Positions 11,100 to 22,252 of a stretch of DNA of 64,000 nucleotides are shown here, one piece after another; position 1 is the stretch's first letter; every line of letters starts with the position of its first letter. The notes beneath the pieces are model-generated. The model had not been told where the DNA came from. It did not search any database and saw only the letters and a program-made list of their open reading frames with translations. Made by a program: the position numbers and the translations under genes. Source of the DNA: Aspidiotus rigidus (lineage: Eukaryota > Arthropoda > Insecta > Hemiptera > Diaspididae); the NCBI GenBank assembly GCA_035079385.1, contig JAVHKY010000003.1, positions 23,761,501 to 23,825,500 of the forward strand, given 5' to 3'.

Positions 11100-12375
11100 T
11101 CTTCTTTCTATATTGATATTTCGTGTCCCTTCCCCCTAATGTCGAACTTTCTCCGAGTGTCTTCGCACTGTTCGCAACTGAGCTTCTAAACTCCTTGTCC
11201 TTTTCTTCCGTCTGGCCATTGCTTATTCTATTCACCATGGGCTGTCTTAGGTTTCCTTCTTTGCTTCCATTTTCCCAAGAACTCTCTCAACTGAGCCTTC
11301 AGAATCGCCGTTGGCTGCTGCAATCTGCTTCACTCTTATCTTGATTGTTCTTCTAGATAAAAATTGCTCAGTGGCAGTACTTCAGAATCGGCGCTAACTT
11401 ATATCTGAGGTGGTGGTAGGAGTACGTGTTGATGTGCGTGGGCTTCCTGTAGATTTTGTATTCTGTGCAGTGGTCAAAATAGTTGATGATCTCATTGCCC
11501 TTTTCGACTGTGAATTTGGTGCTTTCATTGATCGCATTCGTTTCCAGAAGGAATTGGTCCGCCTTTCTTTTAGTACTTGACGATCCAATTTGGATATCAC
11601 CTACGAGTACCTAGCCCAGTGTATCGAATTTCCGAACTTGCTGCCGTCAAGTATCTTGTTTCCCGCATTATTCAGGAATATCTCCGCTAGTATCTGTGTC
11701 ATGGTACCAAACTTCACCTTAATATCCACCTTGTCCAAACCCTCTATCAGCTCCTTTTTGCTTCTGAAGCTCAAACTGGTAGTTTTCGCGATCTTTGCTA
11801 TCTTATAACAAGGGGGCTGGTGATTTCATCTGACGGTTGGTTTCATGCAGTTTCCAAAGCCCCTTGATTTTTGGTGCTACCGGGTTCATATCAAGCGTTC
11901 TTGTATTGCTAGGCACATTCTTCTCGTTCAGCACAGTTTCCAGTCTGTCTGGTATCTCTCGGTGAGATCCTTCTTCGGTTCTTATATTAGTATCCATTCT
12001 CTGTAAGTAATTTACTACTCCACTCTGTATGTGTAGTCGTCCTCCTCCATTACCACTGCCGTGTTACCAATATATTAGGTTGTTCTGTGGGATCTTAGAT
12101 TTGTGACCTACCTCTGCATTACTTGCGCTCTGTTATTGGTTCGGCACATATTCTCTTCGACTTCTGACACTGGTTCGGGCTTCTGGTTTCACATAATATT
12201 CCATAGTTTGGATTACTTGTTCGCAGTTGATAACCATGCTTTTGAGCTTGCGTTATATCAATTTCTCTGACTGGAAGTACTTGATGCCTCTTTTTAGCGC
12301 AATCTCTTCTTCTTCTCCTTCTGGGAAAGGTACACTTCATGAGCAAAGTTCTGCTTGGGTCTCTTCTTTTCATAC
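11100..12375 (-). pseudogene. Penelope-like element, family 2 copy, strongly decayed and deleted
   Basis: The minus strand shows family-2 fragments in order: a basic N-terminal region (12119-12373), then VLNEKNVPSNTRTLDMNPVA and PKIKGLWKLHETN (11803-11997). Scattered RT pieces follow, and near 11100-11260 a stretch closely resembling the 15300-15400 part of the better copy, around the start of the GIY-YIG domain. Compared with the family-2 element at 14680-16579 much of the RT core, including YVDD, is missing. No frame is intact for long. Confidence 0.65.
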
Positions 12376-14112
12376 TCCTTTCATATCGTTAGCTCGAGTG
12401 TAAAAATTCTCAAGTATGTGTGGTAACTTTGCCAGTTTTTGTGTCGAAAGTCTCTCTAACGACGCCACTAATTACCTACCCTATGACCTCATTTGATATG
12501 CCATATTCTTTAGCCTACCAAGGTAGAAGTCAAGGAAGTATGGGAGCGAGTTGGGTCGTTTTGAAGCAGTGGGTGTGTACGAGTAAGGGACTGATACAAG
12601 GAGCACAAAGGTATGTAGTCACTCAAATAGTTCATAGGAAAACAAAAAATCCGAATGAACAATATTTTTCGAATTCGAGGTTGAAGGTTTATCGTATTCC
12701 CTTACGAAGACTACCTAATAAATATTATTGATAAGATATTTCAAAATCTTTTCGAAAATTAATATGGAGATGTTTACACTCGTCCCGAAATCTTTTGCAA
12801 TCGCTTCTCTCGAGCTGCAGACGAGGTCCTTACGTGTTAAATTCGCGTTAGGGTCGTGCATCGAACACGAGAGATTCAATGTCGCTACATTTGACCGCTC
12901 AGTAAGTACTGTGTACAGCGACAAAATCAAATTATAAATAATTGAAGCGTTAACGATCGGTTTCCACATCGACATCGTTTGACGTCACATTCGAAGTCGA
13001 ATCCGAAAATTTACGTTATCAAAGATACAATGATAACGGTGAATAGGAACTGACGGTGCGACGTCTTGGCGTGGAAACCTATCAGCTTCTGATTTAGGAT
13101 TGACACGACCAGAAAAGAAGCATTGATTTTTTACATTTCACTACCTAAACGAAGAAAAAACTTGTCATTATACGAGAGACCGGCTACAAAATAACCTGAT
13201 TTTGTGATACAGCGTGAAAATCACTTTTCGATGATATTCTTCTGCGTCGTATATACGGAGAACATTTCGTCGGTGTAACAAGGTGAAAATAAATTCTACG
13301 TATTTGTGATAGAAAATTCAAAATAATACGTAGAAAGTATAATCATAGTGTAATCGTATTTAGAGAAACTCTTTGTAACTAAATCCATTGTTTCGAAAGA
13401 GACTTGTAATTTTAAGCCCTGCGTGATGAACCCTTTTTAATTTGTGATTAAGAATCTTACTCCCGAGTAGCTCTCGTTCCAAAAGCTGGTTAATGAACGA
13501 CAATGAAAATTATCTTTATCTAGTTTCAATATTTTTACTCTCGAATTCGACCTCGACTAATTCTAATTTTAGGATGTTTGTTTCTTTCGTATCCGCTTCA
13601 ATGCTCAGTCTGAGAATAGCTTGATTTTGCTACGAAAAACTCCAGAAAGTGGATTAACATGATCGCTGCACAGTACCTAATACGACTCTACTAGTCTCTG
13701 TTGACACCACGTACTTCACACCTCCATAAGAATGTAAATAACTTTTCTAATCAATCATTTGCTATCATGGAACATCTTTGTTCTGTCAATTCTTCTCTTT
13801 CTCCAACCAGTCGATTCAAAACGAGCAGAATCATTCAATTAACTCAGGAGCTAGTTTTGAAAAAAGGTTTGATAATAGACCGGAAAAAGTGAATTTGACT
13901 TCAAGTTCAGGATGTATGATGCTCACATGGTTGTAGATGAGTACTGGTACAGGTACGGAGACCATGTATTGGGTCATTAAGGGGTACCACTGATCAATTG
14001 CATAAACTTGTCTCTGCTAGGTCCACCCTAGAAGAAACACTTATATAAACATGTCCACCGGCACCATCCTCTATGATAAACGTCATCCCAACTGTACATA
14101 ATCCCACTTTCC
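12376..14112. other. No gene recognised
   Basis: AT-rich sequence with only short frames, none matching a known family. I looked here for upstream Pellino exons (FHA region) and saw none. Confidence 0.4.
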
Positions 14113-14114
14113 CT

Positions 14115-14679
14115 TGCAACTGTCTATAATATGTAACGACGACATACTCAAGAGAGTAAAACAATCGGAGCAATTTAAATAAAGCTACAGAAATGCAAGT
14201 ACACCGGAACGCTTTCGATTAATAAACCATTGTCAACGAGTGACGTGAAAGCAACTGAACCAACACCGGCCGGCAACAAAAACCACCGAGGAAATCATGA
14301 CTGAACTAGCAAGTCATCACAATGTGAATCATACTCGTAAACTAGCTCAATCAACCCCTCATCAGGTATGTGCCTGTCGAGCACATTTAGGTTGTCGTTA
14401 TTAATATGTTCCAGCGCGGTACGTCTGAAAAACGAGGACTCTCTATGGAGAAGGGACTCAGATCCCTGTGTGAAACTATGGCTGATGGTAATAAGATGGT
14501 CCGCAAATGCCGAATCACCAAATTTCTTCTTTTCCCACGCCTTCCTATGCTCATCTATTCTGATTTTGAGCTGACGTCCAGTCTCACCTATATAGATTCC
14601 ATTACAGTCATTACTTTCCATTTTGTAAGCCCCGCTTCTTTCGACTAGTGGGATGGGGTCCTTTAACTTGACGAACAGA
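14115..14679 (-). pseudogene. Penelope family 1 copy B, 3' part: GIY-YIG endonuclease and tail
   Basis: The minus strand, reading from the nested insertion at 14680 leftwards, gives LFVKLKDPIPLVERSGAYKM and then the GIY-YIG nuclease motif NGIYIGETGRQLKIRIDEHR, ending in a TGA at 14295-14297. Penelope elements encode RT and GIY-YIG nuclease in one ORF; the nuclease nicks the target for priming. This piece is the continuation of the RT at 16583-17972, split off by the family-2 insertion. The tail carries the conserved hairpin motif at 14203-14236. The frame itself looks undamaged over ~125 codons. Confidence 0.88.
14203..14236 (-). ncRNA. Hammerhead-like tail motif, family 1 copy B
   Basis: Minus strand: UUGACAAU, GGUU/AAUC stem, GAAAGCG. 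The stem pairs through one G-U wobble. It corresponds to motifs in copies C, D, E and F. Confidence 0.4.
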
Positions 14680-14721
14680 TATTGAAAAAGGGTTTTCCAA
14701 ATGTACAAATCTACTTTATTA

Positions 14722-14776
14722 GTTGCTTTTACAAGAGTACTTTCGGGTGTTATCCTATCATCAGTTGTGTCGCAAC
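14722..14776 (-). ncRNA. Hammerhead-like ribozyme at the 3' end of Penelope family 2
   Basis: Read on the minus strand, stem I forms from GUUGC (14776-14772) with GCAAC (14726-14722) and from ACAA with UUGU. Between them lie CUGAUGA, a short GG/CC stem with loop AUAACA, GAAA, and a 2-bp stem III (AG/CU) with the putative cleavage site after GUACUC. Type I hammerheads with tiny stem III are known from Penelope-like elements. One extra U between CUGAUGA and stem II departs from the textbook core, so I call it hammerhead-like. The motif lies ~80 nt from the element's 3' end, downstream of the GIY-YIG stop. Confidence 0.62.
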
Positions 14777-15121
14777 TGGAGAACAAGGCTTTAACCATGA
14801 GTTTTTATAGTATAACACTGTGATATTATTGGCTCTAACAATGCTGTGTTGTGATTGGTTCACTTGTTAGAAACTTATTCTTACTATGATATGACATTGT
14901 GTTCTCATTGGCTGAAACATACTGCTTCGTGATTGGTTCAATCTATTGTCCTAAATGCTGCGTTTCTATTGGCTACCTGGATTCCTGCCATCTCATTGGT
15001 TGGTTCTGTTCTTCTTCTCTCGTCCAATCGCCAGGCCGAATAATTTTTCACTGTCAAATGTGATTACATTGTTCAAGAGGCAGGCTTTCTCCCTCTTGGC
15101 TTTTGCAATCTCCATTTGTTC

Positions 15122-15562
15122 TCAGAGTTTTCTTCTCTTTGTGCGATTCTCTACGTGTATGACTTCAAATATTCCCTCTCCATCGCAGTTTTCCTCGTTA
15201 CAGTGTTTCCCAAACAGTGACTTGCCGTCTTCTTTCTCCCTCGACGTTTTGTGCTCTTTTCTCCTGATCTCAAACATTCTCCCAGTCTCACCGATATACA
15301 TCCCCTCGCACTGTTCACAACTGAGCTTGTACACTCCGCTCAAGCTTTCCTTGTACTTTTGTTCCGTCTGGTCATTGCTGATTCTCTTCACCATGGGTTG
15401 GTTATTCTGGATACCCACATTTACATCGTAGCCATTGAACGCCTTTATCACCTTGTTTGTGTACTTTCCTATATATGGTATCGATCCGGAGTACTTTCTC
15501 ACTATGCTATCATGGGTTCCTTTCTTTGTTCCATTTTCCCCAAGACTCCCTCCACCACACAT
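15122..15562 (-). pseudogene. Penelope family 2: GIY-YIG endonuclease domain
   Basis: A 146-codon minus-strand frame. After NGTKKGTHDSIVRKYSGSIP, the thumb/linker, it reads VYKLSCEQCEGMYIGETGRM, which is the GIY-YIG motif with its CxxC-containing lead, then EIRRKEHKTSREKEDGKS and a C-terminal EVIHVENRTKRRKLEQ. The domain order RT then GIY-YIG is that of Penelope elements. It overlaps the RT frame (15502-16497) in a different frame, so one indel near 15500-15570 separates two parts that would be one protein in an active element. The nuclease motif residues look intact. Confidence 0.88.
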
Positions 15563-16550
15563 CTGCGGTAGCCATTGGCTTCTGCAATCTGCTTTACTAT
15601 CGCGATCTCTTTTCTCTTCTCTTCGTTGTTCTTGAGGACAGAAGTTGCCCGATAGCAGTAGTTCTGGATTGCCGCTAACTTGTGCCTGGGGTGATGGTAG
15701 GAGTCATTTGGGATGATGGTGTCAGTATGCGTCGGCTTCCTGTAGATTTTGTATTCTATTCTATTGTTCTCCATTGTGAGTGTAAGGTCCAAATAGTTGA
15801 TGGTCTCATTGCCTTTTTCCACTGTGAATTTGATGCTCTCATTTATCGCGTTCATTTCTGAAAGGAATAGATCCACCTGTCTATCAGTGCCTGACCATAC
15901 AATTAGGATATCATCTACATATCTGGCCCAGTGTTTGATCGAGTTTCTGAACTTGCTGCCCTTCAATATCTTGTTTTCCATATCATTCATGAATATCTCC
16001 GCCAGTATTGGTGACAGCGGTGATCCCATCGCAAGTCCCCTTTCCTGACTGTAGAACCTGTTATTGAAACGGCAGTAGTTCTGGCTCAAGATCTCCTCCA
16101 CTATGTTGGCGTACTTCGACCCATCGGGGTTCCCATGGTATCTGTTGTTTTTGAGCAGAGTGAAAAGTTCCTCCTTTGGTATGGTACCAAACATATTAGT
16201 CACATCAAAGGATATCAGCTTGTCGTTACTCCTGATTTCCAACTTGTCCAGCTGCTCAATCAGCTCTCCGTTGTTTCTGATACTTCGTCTGGGTGCAAAC
16301 TGGTAGTTTTCTTTCAGGAATGTGGCTACGATCTTTGCTATCTTGTAGCATGGTGATTGAATGCTGTTGACCAGGGGTCTCATTGGACGGTTTGCTTTGT
16401 GGAGTTTTACAAGCCCCTTGAGTTTTGGTGCAACCGGGTTCATCTCAAGCGTCCTTCCATTGCCGGGTACATTGTTCTGTTTCAACACAGCTTTCAAGTC
16501 ATCTTGGTATTTCCGTGTTGGGTCCCTTGCCAGCTCTTGGTATCCATTAA
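15502..16550 (-). pseudogene. Penelope family 2: reverse transcriptase domain
   Basis: An uninterrupted minus-strand frame of 331 codons from a TTG at 16497, open for ~17 codons more upstream. Visible RT blocks in order: LEMNPVAPKLKGLVKLHK, RPLVNSIQSPCYKIAKIVAT, ISFDVTNMFGTIPKEELF (motif A), ERGLAMGSPLSPILAEIFMN (motif B), HWARYVDDILIVWSGT (motif C, catalytic YVDD), KFTVEKGNETINYLDLTLTM and YRKPTHTDTIIPNDSYHHPR. The final ~18 residues are out of frame because of the indel near 15560. All catalytic residues I can check are present, so this is the best-preserved RT in the window. It is distant in sequence from family 1. Confidence 0.92.
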
Positions 16551-16582
16551 CTGCGATGTACGACTATGAGTTCCGATAATTG

Positions 16583-17972
16583 ACAAACAAACTTTTTACA
16601 GTGTTGAGATTGTAATACACTGGGCGAAACCCAAATGGGCGGAGGACACGGCCGAACTGGGAAGAGAATTTCCTTAAAAACTGGAGCCTAATCCAACGTT
16701 TTCTACTATTTGACGCCGGATTACGGGGTGGGAGGTAGTTTTCCGAGTCAATTTCCTATGGACCATCAAGTCAATATCCAAGCTAACCTCGTTTACTCCG
16801 GTCAAGTGCTTTATAGTCAAAAGCTCCTGTTGAAAAGCGAGCTGACCCAGTGGAATACTGGTCAACCGGTGGATATAACTATTAAAACCTGCACATTTGT
16901 GAGCAACAGGGCAGAAAGATCTGCCGTGGACAGTAATATCGGTCGAGGTATCTTTTCTATATATGGCGAACTCATGGACGCCTTCCAAAAAATTATAAAT
17001 AAACCGCCCACTTCCAACGTGAATTTGATGGAAGGATACAAACTGTTGAGATACCTAAGAAACTCCAAAAGGAGATCTCGGTGACCGGTCCACATGCACA
17101 ACACATCGTCGACATACCTGTGCCAATAATATATATGACCCAAAAGCCCCTAACCAGAGGAAAAGAGATCCAGCTTAAATGTAGACATGAAAACCTCCGA
17201 AATGAGGGAACCCAGAGGAGAGCCAATAGGGATACTTACCTCGTGTGGAAATTCGAAAAATTTACCTTTAAATTTGAAAAAATTGGGAGACCAACAAATA
17301 TTGAGTGAATTGAAAAATTCTACCAATTCTTCATGACAGATATTGGATTGGACCAAGTGGTCTCCCATGTGTTGCATGGCAACAGCTCTAGGGATGCTCG
17401 GAAATAAGCCGACTACGTCAAAAGAGCATAGTGTAGAACCAGGCGGAAGAATGTCATCTTTAAGCTTATCAACCAGAGAGACCGAATTCTTCACAGAGTA
17501 GGATGACTCAAATTCCACTCTAGATTTGAACCAACGGTCCAAGAATTTTGCCAAGAGGTACGTGGGGGAAGACGTAAAGGAAACGACCGGCCGCATCGGG
17601 ATGAACCTTAGGTAGCCCGTATAACAGGGACGGCGCCGGGTTGGGCTCAAGAAGCAGTCTTTTAAGCGAAGGGGTTTTGATAATAAATTCACAGTTGTTT
17701 ATAACACGTCTAGCTTCTTTAACGTGATTTGGAAAGTTGAAATCCGCATTTTCTTTGGCGCCACACTGGTCGAGAACGTCATAGACCTTGGAGACGTAAG
17801 ATGAATGCTCCATGACAACAATGGCATTCCCTTTATCATCCTTAGTAATAGTTAAGCTCTCCTCCCTGATCTTCCTCTTAATCCTCTTAATCACCTCGAA
17901 AGCAAGATTGTTTATACGAGGGAGGGGGGTATGACGGACAAGGGCAGCACAAGCTTTCTGAGTATTAACGCT
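16583..17972 (-). pseudogene. Penelope family 1 copy B, 5' part: reverse transcriptase
   Basis: Minus strand from 17972: VNTQKACAALVRHTPLPRIN, then NAIVVMEHSSYVSKVYDVLD and LEPNPAPSLLYGLPKVH. After a frameshift near 17600 comes MRPVVSFTSSPTYLLAKFLD, CSFDVVGLFPSIP and VSIPIGSPLGSLISEVFMST. After another shift near 17145 comes HIYYWHRYVDDVLCMWTG, and then EGVHEFAIYRKDTSTDITVH to 16674. It continues after the family-2 insertion as the GIY-YIG part at 14115-14679. The frameshifts make it inactive. Its 5' end abuts copy C in the opposite orientation. Confidence 0.88.
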
Positions 17973-18780
17973 TTTGACCAGGAGCTTTTGACTATAAAGC
18001 ACTTGGCCAGAGTGAACGAGGTCAGCTTGGATATTGACTTGATGGTCCATAGGAAAGCCTTGCTTCCACTACCTCCCACCCCGTAATCCGGCGTCAAATA
18101 GTAGAAAACGTTGGATTAGGCTCCCGTTTTTGGGAAAATTCTCTTCCCAGTTAGGCTGTGTCCTCAGCCCATTTGAGTTTCGCCTAGGTTATTACAATCT
18201 CAACACTGTAAAAAGTCTGTTCGTGGACCCCATCCCACATGGTCGAAAGAAGCGGGGTTTACAAAATGGAGAGTAATGACTGTAATGGAATCTATGTAGG
18301 TGAGACTGGACGTCAGCTTAAAATTAAAATAGATGAGAATAGGAAGGCGTGGGAAAAGAAGAAATTGGGTGATTCGGCATTTGCGGACCATCTTATTACC
18401 ACTGGTCATAGTTTCAAAGAGGGATCTGAGTCCCTTCTCCATAGAGAGTCCTCGTTTTTCAGACATACGACGCTAGAACATATTGACAGTATTCGACATC
18501 TGAATAACGACAACCTAAATGTGCTCAACAGGCAAATACCTGATGAGGGGTTGATTGAGCTGGTTTACGAGTATGATTCACATTGTGATGACTCGCTAGT
18601 TCAGTCATGATTTCCTCGGTGGTTTTTGTTGCCGGCCGGTGTTGGTTCAGTTGCTTTCACGTCACTCGTTGACAATGGTTGATTAATCGAAAGCGCTCCG
18701 GTGCACTTGCATGTCTGTGACTTTATTTAAATTACACCGATTGTTTTACTCTTTTGAGTATGTCTTCGTTACATATCTTT
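17973..18780 (+). pseudogene. Penelope family 1 copy C: RT end, GIY-YIG nuclease and tail
   Basis: A 5'-truncated copy running right from the point where copy B runs left. It starts in the thumb region (ELLTIKHLARVNEVSLDIDL in broken frame, 17980-18050). From 18239 an intact frame to a TGA at 18608-18610 reads VERSGVYKMESNDCNGIYVG and ETGRQLKIKIDENRKAWEKK, the GIY-YIG motif, then FADHLITTGHSFKEGSESLL. A small deletion near 18220 removes the LKLKD-type residues upstream of VERSG. The tail shares TTTCCTCGGTGGTTTTTGTT and the last word AGTATGTCTTCGTTACATAT with copy B, so the 3' end of the family is near 18780. Confidence 0.88.
18668..18701 (+). ncRNA. Hammerhead-like tail motif, family 1 copy C
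   Basis: GUUGACAAU, stem GGUU(gauu)AAUC with one G-U pair, GAAAGCGCUCC. It occupies the same position in the tail as in copies B, D, E and F. Confidence 0.4.
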
Positions 18781-19763
18781 GGTCATAACTTAGAGAACCG
18801 ATTGTTTCATGTCTTTTCACTTCTCCGAGGAAATGTGCGTTCTTTGGGGGGGGGGGGGGGGGTGATTTCGGAAAAATATCCGGTGCTTTGCCGTTTTCCC
18901 AATCAATTGAAGTTTTGAAACATTTACTCTTTTCGATCTATTTTGAGGACTTGAGAAATGAGAGGAAGGAGAGCCTTAGAAACATGCAGACTATCGAGCT
19001 AACTGTGTAAAAGAAAACTCATATCTCCATAAAGGTTGAGATTGAGAAAGATGTTAAGACTCGAAATTATAAAAATTCTGCGTGAACTGTCTATCGATGA
19101 AGACCTGTTCGACCCTCAATCGAGTTAATGAATGCAATTTGCTCAGCGCGCGAACAGCTTTTTCTACTTAGTAAATACGATGAAGCAACTTTCGAGGGAT
19201 GAAAGCTCGGCGACCTCTTACCCTTTCTTCTGTGTGGGCGTCATTGCATTATAATACGTCCGATTTGAACCAGAATAACACGAGCTCGTTCGCGACGTCT
19301 TTCCCGAAAAGCACGACTCTATATTTCATTAAAATATTGCGGGAACAATGCATAGTGCGGCGCCTAGAAAGCGACCTTTCGGCTATCGCGAAATAATTAC
19401 GGCTTCAGATCTCGACGTCCCGCAGTAGAAGGTTTCACACATTTCGAAATTTCGATATTCGGTGACACGCTGCTGACGATATAGCGGACTTTCATCCTTG
19501 CGCGAAGAACCGTCTCACATTCGAGGCAATAATAAGCGACCTACTTTTCGTATATCTTGAATCTATTGTACTCGAAAATTGAACATAATATCGCCTCTTC
19601 TCGGGCGTAAATACTAGGAAGGATGTCGTTTGTCGTTATAATGTTGTTGTATGTGTACGCGATGTCGCAAAATTCGACGTACGCGGGCAAACAGATTAGT
19701 ATAGCGTTAGTGTTAACATTACTTTTGACGTTGGGCGACTAAATGAGCGTTTCTTTGTTGCAG
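18781..19763. other. Upstream intron of Pellino; no exon found
   Basis: Ends in the acceptor TTTCTTTGTTGCAG. Contains an 18-base G run at about 18846-18862. I see no further coding signal. Confidence 0.4.
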
Positions 19764-19952
19764 GAAAAAGCCACGAAATGGGAAACAGGTGCGGACATGG
19801 ACGGTCTTACCACGAACGGCGTGTTAATTATGCATCCGAATGGTTCTTTTAGCGACGGAAATGGTACTCCCGGCATTTGGCGCGAGGTGTCCGTCTGCGG
19901 CGCTATTTATAGTTTAAGAGTTTCGCGTTCAGCCGCCATCAAAGGAAACGCG
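19764..19952 (+). CDS. Pli: Pellino exon (first one visible): FHA-domain segment
   Basis: Sixty-three codons, phase 0 at both ends, between acceptor TTGCAG and donor GTACGT. The peptide begins EKATKWETGADMDGLTTNGV and continues LIMHPNGSF and WREVSVCGAIYSLRVSRSA. This is the conserved C-terminal half of the FHA-like domain that Pellino uses to bind phosphorylated IRAK-family kinases such as Pelle. Pellino is an E3 ubiquitin ligase of the Toll/IL-1 pathway in the cytoplasm. In known animal Pellinos (~420 residues) this exon starts around residue 175, so the N-terminal part is encoded upstream and was not found here. The frame runs on beyond the donor into an alanine-rich stretch, which is intron. 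The segment SVCGAIYSLRVSRSAAIKG is somewhat diverged from fly sequences. Confidence 0.95.
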
Positions 19953-21148
19953 GTACGTATCGAAGCTGCAGCAGCAGCGGCAGCACATTTTATGACCCAT
20001 GATTTGGAAAAAGACACTCGCTCTTATTTGAAGAGCTCTCAGAACGTACTTTATGGTTACAGCTGATTTTATCGTCATCGAGTACATCTCCACCCAATAT
20101 CGTAAAAATTTTCATATCTTGTTTAAATGCTGTAAAAACCTTTGGCTTTTGACCAAGTAGGTTCGTCCGAATCGCGCCCCATATTCGCAATATATTCTCG
20201 TGACGTCATCAAATCCTTTGTATCATGCATTACGTTGACAGCGCTTTCGAGTATCGATCCACATTCGAGCTTTTCTTTGGTGCATATGACTTTCTCAGCG
20301 CGCGTCATCTAAAGCGAACACTTCATCGCAGAAATGTGAAGTAGATATAGAGCCTCGTATTCGAAATTTGTTAAATTTTTCCGCTGCTTAAAGAGTAGCT
20401 TTTATCTACAGAAACTTGGTTCCTTCTGTGTGCTTAACTTAGTGTCTACCCACTTGTCAGGTTTTTCTGCTGGGATTTCATAAACGATGATCGTAGCATT
20501 AACATAATATGCTGTATAAGGGTTTCTCAGGTAGTCATCATCCGTTGCCTTAATACGTGGCTTTATGTGTTAGTTATCAAATCATGGAGTGCGATCGTTG
20601 ATAATTCAAGCACGTCTGTGTATTACCTAACTCATGAAAAGGAGAGGCACAAATGCAGAGTACACTGGAAAAGAGGAGAAGGTTCAATAGAATCAATCTG
20701 GACAGTTGGAATTTTGCGTTACTGAGAAAAAACCGTTTCTCCAGATCGTTTCGTTTGAACATTCATCTTCTATCCCATGTACCCTTCAAATTATAATAAC
20801 AGGGAGCCTCTTTATGTTTTTTTTTTTCGAAAAATTTACCCTGCTCCGCGCGCCGTGTCATGTCCTACCAAAGCAAAGAAAAGGGTCCAAGTCCTCCTCC
20901 TATCATACTTGTATAGCTCGGAGGTCGAAATTCTTCCAAGTTCCCGTACTATCATACCTAGCCAGAAATGAGAAGTGTAACAGCTCAAGTTGAAGTTTAA
21001 ACTTGTTTTTGAACAGCTTTTAAACGGATGAAAATTCAGTCATTCACAGTTCATTATGCGCAAAGCCAGTCGTCAAAAAGGAAGCGCTGAATCCGCTTAA
21101 TTAAGATATTCATTTTCCAAAAAAAAAAAAAAAAATGTAAATAATATT

Positions 21149-21860
21149 TCAAATTGGAGGCTGGTATCCTCTACAAAAATAACGAAGCTCCAATTCTCCT
21201 GATTGTTTCAAACCGAGTTCTTTCAGAAACCAAAAGCCAAAACAGACACAAATTAGAGAATAGGGATCTTGCACCATCACAACAGAGCCCCAATTCTCTT
21301 GTTTCAAGCTGAATTGTAAAATGAACACAAACTGGAGAATAGGTACTTCCAAAAATACAAAGACCCAATTCTCCTGATTGTTCCAAACCGAGTTTTTCAG
21401 AGACTAAAAGCCAAGGTAGACACAAACAAGAGAATAGGTGTCTTCTACTATCACGACAGAGCCCCAATTCTCTTGTTGCAAGCTAAATTTACCAGCTATA
21501 AAGATGAACACTGGAGAATAGGTCCAAAGGTATTACAAAGACCCAATTCTCCTGATTGTTTCAAGCTGAATTGTAAGATGAACACAAACTGGAGAATAGG
21601 TACTTCCAAAAATACAAAGAGCCAATTCTCCTGATTGTTCCAAACTGAGTTTTTCAGAGACTAAAAGTCAAGATAGACACAAACAAGAGAATAGGTGTCT
21701 TCTACTATCACGACAGAGCCCCAATTCTCTTGTTGCAAGCTAAATTTACCTGCTATAAAGATGAACACAAACTGGAGAATAGGTACTTCCAAAGGTATTA
21801 CAAAGACCCAATTCTCCTGATTGTTTCAAGCTGAGTTTTTTAGTATCATGTCGAAAAAAT
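21149..21860. repeat. Composite tandem repeats
   Basis: The word CAATTCTCCTGATTGTT recurs at 21191, 21366, 21544, 21623 and 21809. It alternates with ACAAACTGGAGAATAGGTAC and a third block, AGAGCCCCAATTCTCTTGTT. Unit lengths are about 175-186 bp with one ~79-bp short unit. It is intronic and non-coding. Confidence 0.85.
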
Positions 21861-22140
21861 AAGCCAGAAGCCGAAAGCTGAAAGGCTAATGATGAGCAAA
21901 AAAAGTCGAAGTTAAGCTGATGAAATTTTGGAAAAACTTTTAAACTTAAGCAAAAGTATAAGCGCTTTGCGAACCGCTTCTCATCTCTGTACCTAGCTCA
22001 AAGGTTGGATTAGGAGAAATTTTGACTTTTGAACAATAATATATGATAGGTGGGGAACTTTTTCTAGGCCCCCCTCGTATTATGGATTGTGGCAGGGGAT
22101 TTAGAAAAATTTTGACTTTCGAGCTGTATTATATGGTAGA

Positions 22141-22245
22141 AAAGGGACTTGAAGAACTTCGACTTTCGACCTTGTGACGTCACAATCTGATGGCGTCAGA
22201 AGTCAGTGAAATTTTTCCAAGTCTCTTACCATAATGAATAATAGG
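22141..22245. repeat. Single CRE module flanked by inverted 44-bp-family motifs
   Basis: ACCTTGTGACGTCACAATCT matches the satellite at 1-3645 exactly over this stretch. On its left is GGGACTTGAAGAACTTCGAC (sense) and on its right AATTTTTCCAAGTCTCTTAC (antisense), so the module lies between inverted copies of the dispersed unit. Confidence 0.75.
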
Positions 22246-22252
22246 AGGGGGC

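Larger units (their letters stand above)
14680..16579 (-). mobile_element. Penelope-like element, family 2, nested in family-1 copy B
   Basis: A ~1.9-kb element on the minus strand that splits family-1 copy B. Imperfect 12-bp target duplications flank it: TTGACAAACAAA at 16580-16591 and TTGACGAACAGA at 14668-14679 (10 of 12 identical). The 5' tip (minus strand) is TTATCGGAACTCATA and the 3' end is CCCTTTTTCAAT, the same ends as the short insertion at 9251-9461, so the element boundaries are set by two independent insertions. Inside are the RT frame, the GIY-YIG frame and a 3' hammerhead-like motif. The RT lacks its N-terminal part, so the copy is 5'-truncated. Confidence 0.88.

Noticed and set aside
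16710..17084. 124-codon + strand frame
   Set aside because: It is the antisense reading of Penelope copy B's reverse transcriptase, which is recognisable on the minus strand.
17980..18050. N-terminal part (MDHQVNIQADLVHSGQVLYS) of a minus-strand frame near copy B
   Set aside because: These residues are the antisense of copy C's thumb region. The genuine copy B protein starts only at about 17972.
1..19763. Search for upstream Pellino exons
   Set aside because: I looked for the conserved N-terminal FHA segments on the + strand and saw no convincing match. They probably lie left of the window or were missed because they are short.
19953..20066. Continuation of the Pellino exon frame past 19952 into an alanine-rich tail
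   Set aside because: A GTACGT donor sits exactly where Pellino homology ends, and the next exon continues the protein in phase. The tail is intron.
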